DNA from: LMUY01 sp965198895 | GTDB taxonomy: Bacteria; Pseudomonadota; Alphaproteobacteria; Acetobacterales; Acetobacteraceae | Assembly: GCA_965198895.1 (NCBI GenBank) | Contig: OZ240676.1 | Span: 2,976,001-3,040,000, forward strand | Reading direction: 5' to 3' | DNA: 64,000 nucleotides | In this document: positions 15,779-24,905 of the stretch, piece by piece | How positions within the stretch are numbered: position 1 is the stretch's first letter | Layout: every line of letters begins with the position of its first letter | Made by a program: the position numbers and the translations under genes | Notes under the pieces: generated by a model | Database searches by the model: none | What the model was told of the DNA's origin: nothing | The model's input: only the letters and a program-made list of their open reading frames with translations

Positions 15779-16963
15779 TCAGAATAACTGCAGCAACTGC
15801 GCCTTCAGATACGCACTCTCCGGCAAATTCGGATGCACCGGATGATCCGCCCCGGCGCCCCCGGTGAACAGCACCCGCGCGTCCCGCTTCGCACGATGTA
15901 ACGCCGCCGCGACCTGCGCCGTGAATGCGTCCACCGGCGCGTGATGGCTGCACGACGCCACGAACAAAAAGCCGCCCGGTGCCACCAGCGGCGCCGCAAG
16001 CCGGGTCATGCGGTTATACGCCCGCAACCCGGCCTCCGCGTCCTTGCGGGACTTGGCGAAGGCGGGCGGGTCGCACACCACCACCTCGTAGCGCTCCCCG
16101 GCAGTTGCCAGTTCGGTCATCACGTCGAACGCATCGCCACGCTCCGCCGTCACCCGCTCCGCCAGCCCGTTCACGGCGGCCGCGGTCATGGCGTGCTCCA
16201 AAGCGGGAGCGCTGGAATCGACCAGGGTCACCGATGTCGCCCCCGCCGCCGCCGCCCGCAGGCCGAAGGCGCCGGTGTGGCAGAACACGTCCAGCATCCG
16301 CCCGCCCGAGGCCAGCGCGGCGACCCGGTCGCGATTGGGGCGCTGGTCGAAGAAGAACCCGGTCTTCTGGCCCCCCAACGGGTCCACCCCGAAGCGCACG
16401 CCGCCCTCGATCACCTCGACGGTGCCGGGTTCGCCGTGCAGCACGGTGACCTCCTGCGGCAGGCCCTCCTGCGCGCGGGCGCCGCTGTCGTTGCGGGCGA
16501 TTACGGCGCGCAGCGGCAACACCGCCAGCAGGGCCTGGGTAATCTCGGGCAGTAGCCGGTCCATCGCGGCGGTGTTGGCCTGGACCACGGCAACGTCGCC
16601 GAACCGGTCCACGATCAGGCCGGGCAACTGGTCCGCCTCGGCATGCACCAGCCGGTGGAACGGGCTGTCGCACACGCGCGCCCGCAACCCCGCCGCGGCC
16701 TCGATGCGGGCAGTCACCCAGGCGGCGTCGATGGTGGCCGCCGGGCTGTGGTCCAGCATGCGGGCGGCGATCAGGCTGTGCGGGTTGAACGCCCAGGTGC
16801 CGTAGCGCCACTTGTCGTCGCCCTCCAGCCGCACCGGCGCACCGGGCGCCCATTGGCGGTGGTCCGGCGTGGTCGCCAATTCGTTGCTGAAGGCCCAGGG
16901 ATACCCCGCCTTCAGCCGGCGGTCCTGGCGAGGGGACACGCGCAGTAGGGGATGGTCGGTCAT
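15779..16963 (-). CDS. rlmI: 23S rRNA m5C methyltransferase, RlmI-type
   Basis: 394 residues. An N-terminal PUA domain (LLRVSPRQDRRLKAGYPWAFSNE) precedes a Rossmann SAM-binding domain with QKTGFFFDQRPNR, the motif I region LDVFCHTGAFGLRAAAAGA, the catalytic-site motif CDPPAFAKS and SCSHHA. This layout matches RlmI, which makes m5C1962 of E. coli 23S rRNA. It is probably a single-gene unit: its start faces the carbonic anhydrase gene across 54 nt, and its 3' end faces the IS element. Confidence 0.9.
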   Translation of the reverse strand: MTDHPLLRVSPRQDRRLKAGYPWAFSNELATTPDHRQWAPGAPVRLEGDDKWRYGTWAFNPHSLIAARMLDHSPAATIDAAWVTARIEAAAGLRARVCDSPFHRLVHAEADQLPGLIVDRFGDVAVVQANTAAMDRLLPEITQALLAVLPLRAVIARNDSGARAQEGLPQEVTVLHGEPGTVEVIEGGVRFGVDPLGGQKTGFFFDQRPNRDRVAALASGGRMLDVFCHTGAFGLRAAAAGATSVTLVDSSAPALEHAMTAAAVNGLAERVTAERGDAFDVMTELATAGERYEVVVCDPPAFAKSRKDAEAGLRAYNRMTRLAAPLVAPGGFLFVASCSHHAPVDAFTAQVAAALHRAKRDARVLFTGGAGADHPVHPNLPESAYLKAQLLQLF

Positions 16964-17017
16964 CCGGCCACTCTACAGGCAGTTGCAGCGCCGCGCCTAC
17001 GACCGTAAGCCAGAGCC

Positions 17018-17617
17018 ATGCTCGACATCCTCAAAGACAACAACCGCGACTGGGCCGCCCGCAAGGTGTCGGCCGATCCGGGCTTCTTCAAGCGGCTCGA
17101 GGCGCAGCAGGCGCCGGAGTATTTCTGGATCGGCTGCTCCGACAGCCGGGTCCCGGCGAACGAGATCGTCGGGCTGGACCCCGGCGAGATGTTCGTGCAC
17201 CGCAACGTCGCCAACCTGGCTCCGCCGCAGGACGCCAACTACCTGTCGGTGCTGCAGTTCGCGGTGGACGTGCTGCGGGTGAAGCACATCCTTGTCGTCG
17301 GCCATTACGGCTGCGGCGGCGTAGCGGCGGCGGTGGACGGCCAGCGGCGCGGGCTGGTGGACCACTGGCTACACCCGATCCGCGAGGTGGAGGCGGAGCA
17401 CCGGCCCGAGTTGGACGGTCTTCCCACCCTCCGCGCCCGGCTGGACCGGCTGACCGAGCTGAACGTCATGCGCCAGGTGCGCAACGTGGCGGCGGACGTG
17501 TTCGTGCAGGATGCCTGGGCGCGTGGCCAGCCGCTATCGATCCATGGCTGGGTGTATTCGATCGCCAACGGGCTGGTGAATGACCTGGGAGTCACAGTGA
17601 ACGCACCCTCCTCATAA
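17018..17617 (+). CDS. can: Beta-class carbonic anhydrase
   Basis: 199 residues. Zinc ligands Cys40, His96 and Cys99 and the dyad Asp42/Arg44 are visible in WIGCSDSRVPANEI and VVGHYGCGG. It interconverts CO2 and bicarbonate in the cytoplasm to supply carboxylases. Length and motifs match the bacterial Can type throughout, ending with GWVYSIANGLVNDLGV. It is followed 46 nt later by the GGDEF/EAL gene on the same strand. Confidence 0.95.
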   Translation: MLDILKDNNRDWAARKVSADPGFFKRLEAQQAPEYFWIGCSDSRVPANEIVGLDPGEMFVHRNVANLAPPQDANYLSVLQFAVDVLRVKHILVVGHYGCGGVAAAVDGQRRGLVDHWLHPIREVEAEHRPELDGLPTLRARLDRLTELNVMRQVRNVAADVFVQDAWARGQPLSIHGWVYSIANGLVNDLGVTVNAPSS

Positions 17618-17663
17618 TTGGTTAACCGGGCGCGGGCATGATCGGCGAAACTAGGATGCGAAC

Positions 17664-19949
17664 ATGCCGTCTGCCCCCATACCGGTGCATGAGGAAGCCA
17701 GGCTCGAGGCCGTCCGCGAGTACGACCCGTTCGGCGCATTCGACGATGCCGCCTATCACGGGTTGCTCGACCTGGCCCGGGAGCTATTCGGGGTACCAGC
17801 GGCCTTCATCTCGCTGGTCGACCGGGACGAGCAGGTGTTTCCGGCGGGCCGCGGGATTGCGGTGTGTGGCAGCAGCCGGGCCGTGTCTTTCTGTGCCCAT
17901 GCCGTAGCCAACGAAGAGATTCTCGTCGTATTGGACGCAACGCTTGATCCGCGTTTCGCCGACAATCCCCTGGTTACCGGGCCGCCCCACATCCGCTTCT
18001 ATGCCGGCGTGCCGTTGGTCAGCCCGTCCGGCCACGCTGTCGGAACATTTTGCCTGCTCGGCTACGAACCCCATAATAGCTTCACCGAGCCACAGCGCCT
18101 GAATCTACGCCGCCTGGCCGACCTTGCGCGCGATAAGCTCGAACTGCGCCGGCTGCAGGTTGCTGGCCAAGTCGGTCAGGAGCGCTTCGAGAATATCGCG
18201 GCCACGTCCCCGGACGGCATCATCTGTGCCGATGCCTTCAACAGGATCACGTTCTGGAACGCGGCGGCGGAGCGGATGTTCGGGCACACAGCAGCCGAAG
18301 CGGTTGGGCATGATCTCGCCCTGATCGTTCCGCCCCGCATGCGCAAGAGCCACCAAGGCGGGTTGATACGCGCGGCGAGCGGCGGCCCCACCCGGCTGGT
18401 GGGCCACCTCGTCGAATTGATGGCGCAGCGTGCGGACGGCGGCGAGTTCCCGATCGAGTTGTCGTTGTCGATGTGGCGTGACGACGGTGTGGCAAGTTTC
18501 GGCGCCATCCTTCGCGATATCACGGAACGCCGGGCCAGCGAGGAACGGCTATTCCGGCTGGCGCACCACGACCCGCTCACCGAGTTGCCGAACCGGTCTG
18601 TACTCCGCCGCCGGGTCGACCAGCTCGCGGACGGGGTCGAGCCTGCGGCGCTGCTGGTCGTGGACCTGGATGGGTTCAAAGCCGTAAACGACGATCTTGG
18701 CCATGCCGCGGGGGACATGGTGCTGAAGCAGGTGGCCCAGCGCCTGCTCGACTGCGCCGGCACCACCGACACGGTCGCTCGCCTGGGCGGAGACGAGTTC
18801 GCGGTGCTCATGAAGGGTGTCGGCGATCAGGCGCGGGCGGACTTCGTGGCCGACAGGATCATCCGCGCCGTGGCGCAGCCGATCACCGTCGGGGACAAAA
18901 CCGTCAGTGTCGGCGCCAGCATCGGCATCGCGACCCATCTCGCCGGCGGCAACGACGTGTCCGAGCTGCTGTCGAGCGCCGACCTGGCGCTCTACCAAGC
19001 AAAGAGCGATGGACGCCACTGCCACCGGACCTTCACGCAGAGCTTGCGCAAGGCGATCGACCTGGCTCGGGCCTACGACAACGAACTGACCCGCGCCTAC
19101 GAGCAATCCGAGTTCGAGGTGTTCTACCAGCCGCAGATGCGACTGTCGGACCTGGCGTTGGTCGGGGCGGAGGCGCTGTTGCGTTGGCGACATCCCGTCG
19201 ACGGCCTGCTCTCTCCGGCAGCGTTCATGCCAGGCCTGGAAAATCGGCCGATTTCGACCGAAGTCGGGCAGTGGGTGTTGCAGACCGCCTGCGCCCAGGC
19301 CGTCCAGTGGCGAGCCAGCGGGGCGCCAGAGTTCAGAATAGGCGTCAACCTGTTCGGCTCCCAGCTTCGCGCCGACAACCTGGCCGGCCACGTTCGCCAA
19401 GCCCTCGCCACGACCAGCCTGCCGGCCGGCGCCCTCGAGCTCGAAGTGACCGAGAACATCTTCCTGCGCGGCGACGAAAGCATGGTCGGTCCGCTGCGGG
19501 CGCTTCGGGCCGATGGTGTGCTGATCGCCTTCGACGACTACGGCACGGGCTACACCTCCTTGAGCATGCTCAAGCGATTCCCGATCACCCGTCTCAAGAT
19601 CGACAAGAGCTTCGTGCAGGGTATGTCCGAGAACCCCGAGGACGCCGCCATCGTGCGCGCGATTCTGTACCTCGCCAGCGCACTTGGCTTCACGGCCATC
19701 GCGGAAGGCATCGAGACCCACGACCAAGCCGATCGGCTCCGCGACAAAGGCTGCGAGGAGGTTCAGGGCTACTTGTTCGGCCGCCCGATGTCCGCGCCAG
19801 ACTTCGCAGCGCGCTTCGGGTTGACCACACTGCGGGACCCAGCCGCCCCCAAGCCTGCGAAATGCGGTCTGCTTGCTGGCGTCGGCCTGGATGACTGCAC
19901 GAAGTACCAGGAAAGCGCTCAGACGCGGAACAGCCTGATCACCGTCTAG
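17664..19949 (+). CDS. GAF-PAS-GGDEF-EAL cyclic-di-GMP signalling protein
   Basis: 761 residues, soluble. An N-terminal GAF domain (about 20-165; FGVPAAFISLVDRDEQVFPAG, VPLVSPSGHAVGTFCLL) is followed by a PAS domain (about 175-290; ITFWNAAAERMFGHTAAEAV). Then comes a diguanylate cyclase with intact Gly375-Gly376-Asp377-Glu378-Phe379 and no obvious RxxD inhibitory site before it. The phosphodiesterase domain has Glu503-Ala-Leu, NLFGSQL, ELEVTEN, FDDYGTGYTSL, KIDKSFV and AEGIET. All metal ligands appear present, so both making and breaking c-di-GMP are possible. AGGA lies 8 nt before the start. Confidence 0.93.
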   Translation: MPSAPIPVHEEARLEAVREYDPFGAFDDAAYHGLLDLARELFGVPAAFISLVDRDEQVFPAGRGIAVCGSSRAVSFCAHAVANEEILVVLDATLDPRFADNPLVTGPPHIRFYAGVPLVSPSGHAVGTFCLLGYEPHNSFTEPQRLNLRRLADLARDKLELRRLQVAGQVGQERFENIAATSPDGIICADAFNRITFWNAAAERMFGHTAAEAVGHDLALIVPPRMRKSHQGGLIRAASGGPTRLVGHLVELMAQRADGGEFPIELSLSMWRDDGVASFGAILRDITERRASEERLFRLAHHDPLTELPNRSVLRRRVDQLADGVEPAALLVVDLDGFKAVNDDLGHAAGDMVLKQVAQRLLDCAGTTDTVARLGGDEFAVLMKGVGDQARADFVADRIIRAVAQPITVGDKTVSVGASIGIATHLAGGNDVSELLSSADLALYQAKSDGRHCHRTFTQSLRKAIDLARAYDNELTRAYEQSEFEVFYQPQMRLSDLALVGAEALLRWRHPVDGLLSPAAFMPGLENRPISTEVGQWVLQTACAQAVQWRASGAPEFRIGVNLFGSQLRADNLAGHVRQALATTSLPAGALELEVTENIFLRGDESMVGPLRALRADGVLIAFDDYGTGYTSLSMLKRFPITRLKIDKSFVQGMSENPEDAAIVRAILYLASALGFTAIAEGIETHDQADRLRDKGCEEVQGYLFGRPMSAPDFAARFGLTTLRDPAAPKPAKCGLLAGVGLDDCTKYQESAQTRNSLITV

Positions 19950-20122
19950 GCCCCGGCCGGGGGACACTCGGCGCGGGCCACTCTGTTCACCATCTTCGAC
20001 GGCGCCCGAGGCTTGAACGGCTCGCGGCCCTTCGCCCCCGTTCCGGCAAAGGTCGAAACTTGCGCTTGGCGCAGCGAATGGTCCACGCTAAGGGTGGTTA
20101 AATGACCAGCAGTTAGCGCCCC

Positions 20123-20242
20123 ATGTTTCTGTCGGACCGTCGAGTATTGCTTGGAATGTCGGCAATTGCACTGTCTGTTGGCGCTTTCTGCTTCATCGCA
20201 CGGCTCAGTCACGCCGCAACCCAACCAGCCGAGGCCCCATGA
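20123..20242 (+). CDS. Candidate 39-aa secreted or membrane peptide coupled to the nir operon
   Basis: The short frame encodes a basic start (MFLSDRRVLL), one hydrophobic helix (GMSAIALSVGAFCFIA) and an AxA-like end (LSHAATQPAEAP). Its TGA stop overlaps the ATG of the next gene (ATGA at 20239-20242), a typical coupling arrangement. The Arg-Arg before the helix resembles a Tat or Sec signal. There is no good ribosome site, and the alternative is that this is leader DNA only. The preceding 170 nt after the GGDEF/EAL gene show no gene. Confidence 0.4.
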   Translation: MFLSDRRVLLGMSAIALSVGAFCFIARLSHAATQPAEAP

Positions 20243-20589
20243 TCGACTCGACGCCCCGCTTCCTCAACGGTGCATTCCCCTTCACCGGCATGGGCTACGA
20301 CAAACCGGCGATGCTCGATCCGTCGCTGGTCTACGTCGTTCCCGCCGACAAGCGGGCGCAGCTGATCTATTTGCGCGGCGGCAATTCCTCGGCGGAGCTC
20401 GCCTACATCACCCTGATGCAGGACGGTAAGCCCGCCCGCATCTTCCCGGTCGGCGCCAAGGCCGGCATCCACGTGCCGCTCGCCGTGGTGGAGGATTTGC
20501 AGCCGGACACCCGCATCGAGGTCTTCTTCGGCGCTGCGGCCGCGGTCACCGGCACGCTCGTGCTCGACCTCGGCATCATCGAAATCTGA
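20239..20589 (+). CDS. Conserved-looking small protein at the head of nirBD
   Basis: 116 residues, predicted all-beta (LVYVVPADKRAQLIYLRGGNSSAELAYITLMQDGKPARIFPVG, then TRIEVFFGAAAAVTGTLVLDLGIIEI), with no Cys or His cluster and no signal peptide. The look is of an immunoglobulin-like carrier or accessory domain. It ends 17 nt before nirB and is surely co-transcribed with it, so it probably serves nitrite reduction. I cannot name the family. Confidence 0.65.
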   Translation: MIDSTPRFLNGAFPFTGMGYDKPAMLDPSLVYVVPADKRAQLIYLRGGNSSAELAYITLMQDGKPARIFPVGAKAGIHVPLAVVEDLQPDTRIEVFFGAAAAVTGTLVLDLGIIEI

Positions 20590-20606
20590 TCGCGGAAGGA
20601 CCTCGC

Positions 20607-23054
20607 ATGGCCAAGCAGCGTCTGGTGGTGGTGGGCAACGGCATGGCCGGCGCCCGTGCGGTGGAAGAAGTGCTGGCGCTGGGTGGTGCCGAGCTGTTCG
20701 ACATCACGATGTTCGGCGATGAACCGTACGGCAACTACAACCGGATCCTGCTGTCCAACATCCTGAGCGGCATCCAGGACCCGAGCGAGATCTTCATGAA
20801 CCCGCTGCCGTGGTACACGGAGAACGGCATCACCCTGCATGCCGGCGCGCGGGTGACGGATATCGACCGCAACTCCCGCACTGTGCTGGCCGCCAACGGC
20901 GTGAAGGCGAAATATGACAGGCTGCTGATCGCCACCGGCAGCCGCGCCTTCATCCCGCCGATGAAGGGCGCCATGGATGCCAAGGGCAACCTGCGGCCCG
21001 GCGTGTTCGGCTTCCGCACCATCGACGACTGCACCGGCATCGAGCAGACGGCCAAGCGCAGCAAGAAAGCCGCCGTGATCGGTGGCGGCCTGCTCGGGCT
21101 GGAGGCGGCGCGGGGCCTGATGAACCATGGCTGCGAAGTCCACGTGATCCATCTCGGCAAGCATCTGATGGACGCCCAGCTCGACAGCACCGGAGGTGCC
21201 ATCCTCGCCACCACGATGGAGAAGATGGGCATCAACATCCATCTTGCCAAATCCACTACCGAGATCCTGGCCGACGAGAACGGCGTCACCGGCCTGGCCT
21301 TCAAGGACGGCACCACGCTCGATTGCGACATGGTGGTGATCTCCGCCGGCATCAAACCGAACGCCGAGATCGGTCACAGCGCCGGGCTGACGGTGGAGCG
21401 CGCGATCGTGGTGGACAACCACATGCGCTCGGTCGACGATATGAGCGTGTACGTGGTCGGCGAGTGCGCGCAGCACCGCGGCAAGGTCTACGGCCTAGTT
21501 GCCCCGCTGTGGGAACAGGCCCGCGTGTTCGCCGAGCACGTGACCCGGCACAATCTGGACGCCGCCTATCACGGCTCCAAGCTGTCCACGAAGCTGAAGG
21601 TGATGGGCGTCGAACTCGCCTCCATGGGCATCACCGAAGCCATGGAGGAGCGCGACGAGACCATCCAGTTCACCGAGGCCAAGCGCGGCACCTACAAGAA
21701 GCTGATCGTGCGCGACGGCCGCCTAGTCGGCGGCATCCTGATGGGCGACATCAGCAAGGCCGCCTTCCTGATGCAGGCGTTCGATAAGGACAGCCCCTTG
21801 CCGGAAGAGCGGCTCGGTTTGCTGTTCGACCTCGGCACGCCGTCGCAAAAAGTCACGCTGGACGAGATGCCGCCCGATACACAGATCTGCAACTGCAACG
21901 GCGTCACCAAGGGGGCGATCGGTGCCTGCGTGGCGGACGGCAAGCGCAGCGGCAAGGCGGTGATGGCGGCGACCCGCGCCGGCATGGGCTGCGGCTCGTG
22001 CAAGTCGCTGGTGAACGAGGTGGTGGATTGGTTCTGCGGCGGCGCGGCCGAGGAAGACCCGTCGATCCACTACTACGTGCCGTGCATCCCGATGGCGAAG
22101 CCGGAGCTGGTGCGCTCCATCCGCGACCTGCAGCTGAAATCCGTCTCCGCCGTGTTCGCCGCCCTCGCCTCCGACAGCAAGCCGGACGCGGCGAGCAAGC
22201 CGGCGCTCGCCTCGCTGCTGATCACCTTGTGGAACAGCGAGTACGAGGACGAGCGGGACGCGCGCTTCATCAACGACCGCGTGCACGCCAACATCCAGAA
22301 GGACGCGACCTTCTCCGTGGTGCCCGAGATGCCCGGCGGCGTGACCACGCCCAAGGACCTGATGCGCATCGCCGAGGTCGCGGTGAAATACGACGTGCCC
22401 TTGGTGAAGCTGACAGGCGGGCAGCGCATCGACCTGGTCGGCATCAGCAAGGAGAACCTGCCCAAGGTGTGGGCCGACCTCGACATGCCAGCCGGCTGGG
22501 CCTGGGGTAAAAGCTACCGCACCTGCAAGAGCTGCATCGGCACCGACTATTGCCGTTTCGGCCTGGGTGACAGCATGGGCCTGGCCAAGAAGATCGAGAG
22601 CAAATTCCGCGGCATCGACGCCCCCGGCAAGCTGAAGTTGGCCACCGCCGGCTGCCCGCGCAATTGCTCGGAGGCGATGGTCAAGGACATCGGCGCCGTC
22701 GCGATCGGCAACGACAAGTGGGAGATCTATGTCGGCGGCGCCGCCGGGTCGCAAATCCGCAAGGGCGACGTGCTGTGCACGGTGGACGGCGAGGACGCGG
22801 TGATGAAGATCACGGGCCGCTTCACGCAGTGGTACCGTGAGAACGCGAAGTATAAGGAGCGCACCCACACCTTCATCGAGCGCGTCGGCATCGAGCGGGC
22901 GCGCGCTGTGGTGGTGGAGGACAGCGAAGGCATCGGCGCGGCCCTGGATGCCGCGATCGATGCCTCCTGTGCCGCCGTGCGCGACCCGTGGAAGGAGCGG
23001 GACGCGCCCAAGACCGAGAACCAGTTCGCATCCAAGGTGCCGGCGGAGGTTTGA
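20607..23054 (+). CDS. nirB: Assimilatory nitrite reductase, large subunit
   Basis: 815 residues. The N-terminal FAD/NAD(P)H domain carries VVVGNGMAGARAVEE and VIGGGLLGLEAARG. A BFD-type [2Fe-2S] site has Cys428, Cys430, Cys462 and Cys465. The ferredoxin-like half-domains end in the siroheme/[4Fe-4S] site Cys643-X5-Cys649 and Cys683-X3-Cys687 (GTDYC, AGCPRNCSEA). It reduces nitrite to ammonium with NAD(P)H in the cytoplasm. It lies upstream of nirD with a 2-nt gap. No nitrate reductase is in the window. Confidence 0.96.
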   Translation: MAKQRLVVVGNGMAGARAVEEVLALGGAELFDITMFGDEPYGNYNRILLSNILSGIQDPSEIFMNPLPWYTENGITLHAGARVTDIDRNSRTVLAANGVKAKYDRLLIATGSRAFIPPMKGAMDAKGNLRPGVFGFRTIDDCTGIEQTAKRSKKAAVIGGGLLGLEAARGLMNHGCEVHVIHLGKHLMDAQLDSTGGAILATTMEKMGINIHLAKSTTEILADENGVTGLAFKDGTTLDCDMVVISAGIKPNAEIGHSAGLTVERAIVVDNHMRSVDDMSVYVVGECAQHRGKVYGLVAPLWEQARVFAEHVTRHNLDAAYHGSKLSTKLKVMGVELASMGITEAMEERDETIQFTEAKRGTYKKLIVRDGRLVGGILMGDISKAAFLMQAFDKDSPLPEERLGLLFDLGTPSQKVTLDEMPPDTQICNCNGVTKGAIGACVADGKRSGKAVMAATRAGMGCGSCKSLVNEVVDWFCGGAAEEDPSIHYYVPCIPMAKPELVRSIRDLQLKSVSAVFAALASDSKPDAASKPALASLLITLWNSEYEDERDARFINDRVHANIQKDATFSVVPEMPGGVTTPKDLMRIAEVAVKYDVPLVKLTGGQRIDLVGISKENLPKVWADLDMPAGWAWGKSYRTCKSCIGTDYCRFGLGDSMGLAKKIESKFRGIDAPGKLKLATAGCPRNCSEAMVKDIGAVAIGNDKWEIYVGGAAGSQIRKGDVLCTVDGEDAVMKITGRFTQWYRENAKYKERTHTFIERVGIERARAVVVEDSEGIGAALDAAIDASCAAVRDPWKERDAPKTENQFASKVPAEV

Positions 23055-23056
23055 GC

Positions 23057-23383
23057 ATGGCGCATTCGATCGGAAGACTGTCGCAGATCCCGCCGGGCGA
23101 GGGCCGCAATTTCTCGGTGCCCGGCCCGACGGGTGAAATGCTGATCGCGGTGTTCCACGCCCGCGACGGCCACGTGTTCGCCACCCAGGCGAGTTGCCCG
23201 CATCGCGGCGGGCCGTTGGCGGACGGGCTGATGGATGATGGCGCCGTGGTCTGCCCGCTACACGACCGCACCTACGACCTGCGAACCGGCAAGGGCATCG
23301 GCACCGATTGCGATATCACGGTTTACCCGGTGCGCACCGAAGCGGACGGCACGATCGTGCTGTTGGAACCCGCCATAGCCTGA
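23057..23383 (+). CDS. nirD: Nitrite reductase small subunit (Rieske-type)
   Basis: 108 residues with a Rieske [2Fe-2S] motif: CPHRGG and, 18 residues later, CPLH. The start MAHSIGRLSQIPPGEGRNFSV has GGAGG 7 nt upstream, inside the end of nirB. It partners NirB in nitrite assimilation. A longer in-frame reading from 22988 lies in nirB and is rejected. Confidence 0.94.
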   Translation: MAHSIGRLSQIPPGEGRNFSVPGPTGEMLIAVFHARDGHVFATQASCPHRGGPLADGLMDDGAVVCPLHDRTYDLRTGKGIGTDCDITVYPVRTEADGTIVLLEPAIA

Positions 23384-23388
23384 ATCTC

Positions 23389-23415
23389 CTCCCTCTCCCC
23401 TTGTGGGAGAGGGAG
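23389..23415. repeat. Extragenic palindrome (CTCCCTCTCCC / GGGAGAGGGAG)
   Basis: A perfect 11-bp hairpin with loop CTTGT sits 6 nt after the nirD stop, with no T-tract following. It belongs to the same family as the repeats at 14172, 15752 and 35060-35164. It may attenuate read-through from nirBD into ndk. Confidence 0.7.
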
Positions 23416-23491
23416 ATCCTTGTACCCTTGCCCGCCCGCGGCCCGTCGTCTAACACCCGCCCCAGAAATCATCCTTTCCAAGGCAGTCGTC

Positions 23492-23914
23492 ATGGCGCTC
23501 GAGCGCACTTTCTCCATCATCAAGCCCGACGCCACCCGGCGCAACATCACCGGCAAGGTGCTGGCCGTGCTCGAGGCAGCCGGGCTGCACGTGGTGGCGC
23601 AGAAGCGCATCCACATGACCCAGGCCCAGGCCGAGCAGTTCTACGGCGTCCACAAGGAGCGTCCGTTCTTCGCCGGCCTGGTCAAGTTCATGACCTCGGG
23701 CCCGGTCGTCGTGCAGGTGCTGGAGGGCGAGGACGCGATTGCGCTGAACCGCAAGACCATGGGCGCCACCGACCCGAAGAAGGCCGACGCCGGCACGATC
23801 CGCGCGCTGTTCGCCGAGGACATCGAGGCCAACACGGTGCACGGCTCCGACAGCCCGGATGCGGCCCGCGAGGAGATCGCGTTCTTCTTCACCGACGCGG
23901 AAATCGTCGGCTGA
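23492..23914 (+). CDS. ndk: Nucleoside diphosphate kinase
   Basis: 140 residues. It starts MALERTFSIIKPDATRRN and carries the phospho-acceptor His117 in NTVHGSDSPD, with KERPFF and the Kpn loop. It exchanges gamma-phosphates between nucleoside di- and triphosphates. Length and sequence are canonical. The ATG at 23492 has AAGG about 10 nt upstream. Confidence 0.97.
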   Translation: MALERTFSIIKPDATRRNITGKVLAVLEAAGLHVVAQKRIHMTQAQAEQFYGVHKERPFFAGLVKFMTSGPVVVQVLEGEDAIALNRKTMGATDPKKADAGTIRALFAEDIEANTVHGSDSPDAAREEIAFFFTDAEIVG

Positions 23915-23916
23915 GC

Positions 23917-24306
23917 GTGCGCGCTGGTCGTTGGCTGCCGGTTCTCGGCGTGCTTGCGGTGGCGGCGTGCGCGTCGCCGCCACCGCCTCCGCCCGCCGTT
24001 GCAGCTGCCCCGCCGCCTGACCGGATCGACGGGCGGTATCGCGGCATCGCCCGGCTGACCGTCGCCAATATCCGCGGTTGCCCCCGGAGCGGCTCGCGTG
24101 TCGTGACGGTGGAGGGCAACGCGCTGTCGTTGCAATACCGCGGGGAGCGAGCGTCCTATGCCCTGGCCGCCACCGTCGGGAGCGATGGCAGCGTCCATGG
24201 TAGCGACGGCCGCGGCAACATCGAGGGCCAGATTTCCGGGCGGCACATGGATTTGACCGTGTCTTCCCCGTATTGCGAAGTCCGCTACGCCCTAGACCAC
24301 ATGTAG
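23917..24306 (+). CDS. Small outer-membrane-type lipoprotein
   Basis: 129 residues from GTG 23917, two nt after ndk. The N-terminus VRAGRWLPVLGVLAVAACAS contains a lipobox (VAAC). A Pro/Ala-rich tether (SPPPPPPAVAAAPPP) is followed by a beta-rich domain, DGRYRGIARLTVANIRGCPRSGSRVVTVEG, with two Cys that may bond. No name is known. Lnt at 55779 is the enzyme that would finish its lipidation. Confidence 0.7.
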   Translation: MRAGRWLPVLGVLAVAACASPPPPPPAVAAAPPPDRIDGRYRGIARLTVANIRGCPRSGSRVVTVEGNALSLQYRGERASYALAATVGSDGSVHGSDGRGNIEGQISGRHMDLTVSSPYCEVRYALDHM

Positions 24307-24310
24307 GAGC

Positions 24311-24400
24311 GTCTTGCCAGGGCTTGACCCTGGCATCCACGGGGTCCCGCAGACACCGGCCCCGCCGCGCGGATACCGAGGTCAAGCCTTGGCATGACCG
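24311..24400. repeat. Extragenic inverted repeat that forms the 3' end of the VOC gene
   Basis: GCCAGGGCTTGACCCTGGCA (24316-24335) faces GAGGTCAAGCCTTGGCATGA across about 45 nt. The right arm encodes the last residues (DPGHAKA) and the TGA stop of the minus-strand VOC protein. The same family occurs at 52378-52620 and 57945-57980. Confidence 0.65.
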
Positions 24401-24882
24401 GGGTCGTCCAGCAGGTTCTGCAGATCGAGCCGCCGCGTGTACATCGCCAGGCCGCCCTCGGCCGTCCGGGGCCACAGTTCCGTCGGCCGGTCCCAACACA
24501 GTTCCACCCCGTTTCCGTCCGGATCGGATAGATACAGCGCCTCGCTCACGCCATGGTCGGACGCGCCGTCCAGTTCGATGCCGGCCACCATCAGACGCTT
24601 CAACGCGTCGGCCAGGTCGGCACGCGACGGATACAGGATCGCCGTGTGAAACAGCCCCGTCGAGCCCGGCGGAGGCGCCGAGCCGCCCCGGCTCTCCCAC
24701 GTGTTCAGGCCGATCTGGTGGTGATACCCGCCAGCCGAGATGAACGCCGCCTGATCCCCAAGGCGTTGCATCAACTCGAACCCCAACACGCCGACGTAGA
24801 AGCCAAGCGACCGGTCGATATCCGACACTTTAAGGTGCACATGCCCGATACGGGTGCCGGCAGCGATCGGAACTGTAGACAT
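24382..24882 (-). CDS. VOC-family (glyoxalase/bleomycin resistance/dioxygenase) protein
   Basis: 166 residues with two beta-alpha-beta-beta-beta modules. Likely metal ligands are His14-16 (RIGHVHLKVSD), a His in STGLFHTAI and a Glu in GNGVELCWD. SLGFYVGVLGFELMQR and YLSDPDGNGVEL are family hallmarks. The closest general type is catechol 2,3-dioxygenase-like or CatE-like. The C-terminus is encoded by a mobile-type palindromic repeat, so the native ending may have been replaced. Confidence 0.85.
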   Translation of the reverse strand: MSTVPIAAGTRIGHVHLKVSDIDRSLGFYVGVLGFELMQRLGDQAAFISAGGYHHQIGLNTWESRGGSAPPPGSTGLFHTAILYPSRADLADALKRLMVAGIELDGASDHGVSEALYLSDPDGNGVELCWDRPTELWPRTAEGGLAMYTRRLDLQNLLDDPGHAKA

Positions 24883-24905
24883 GGCTCAAGCCTCCAAAGT
24901 GATCG

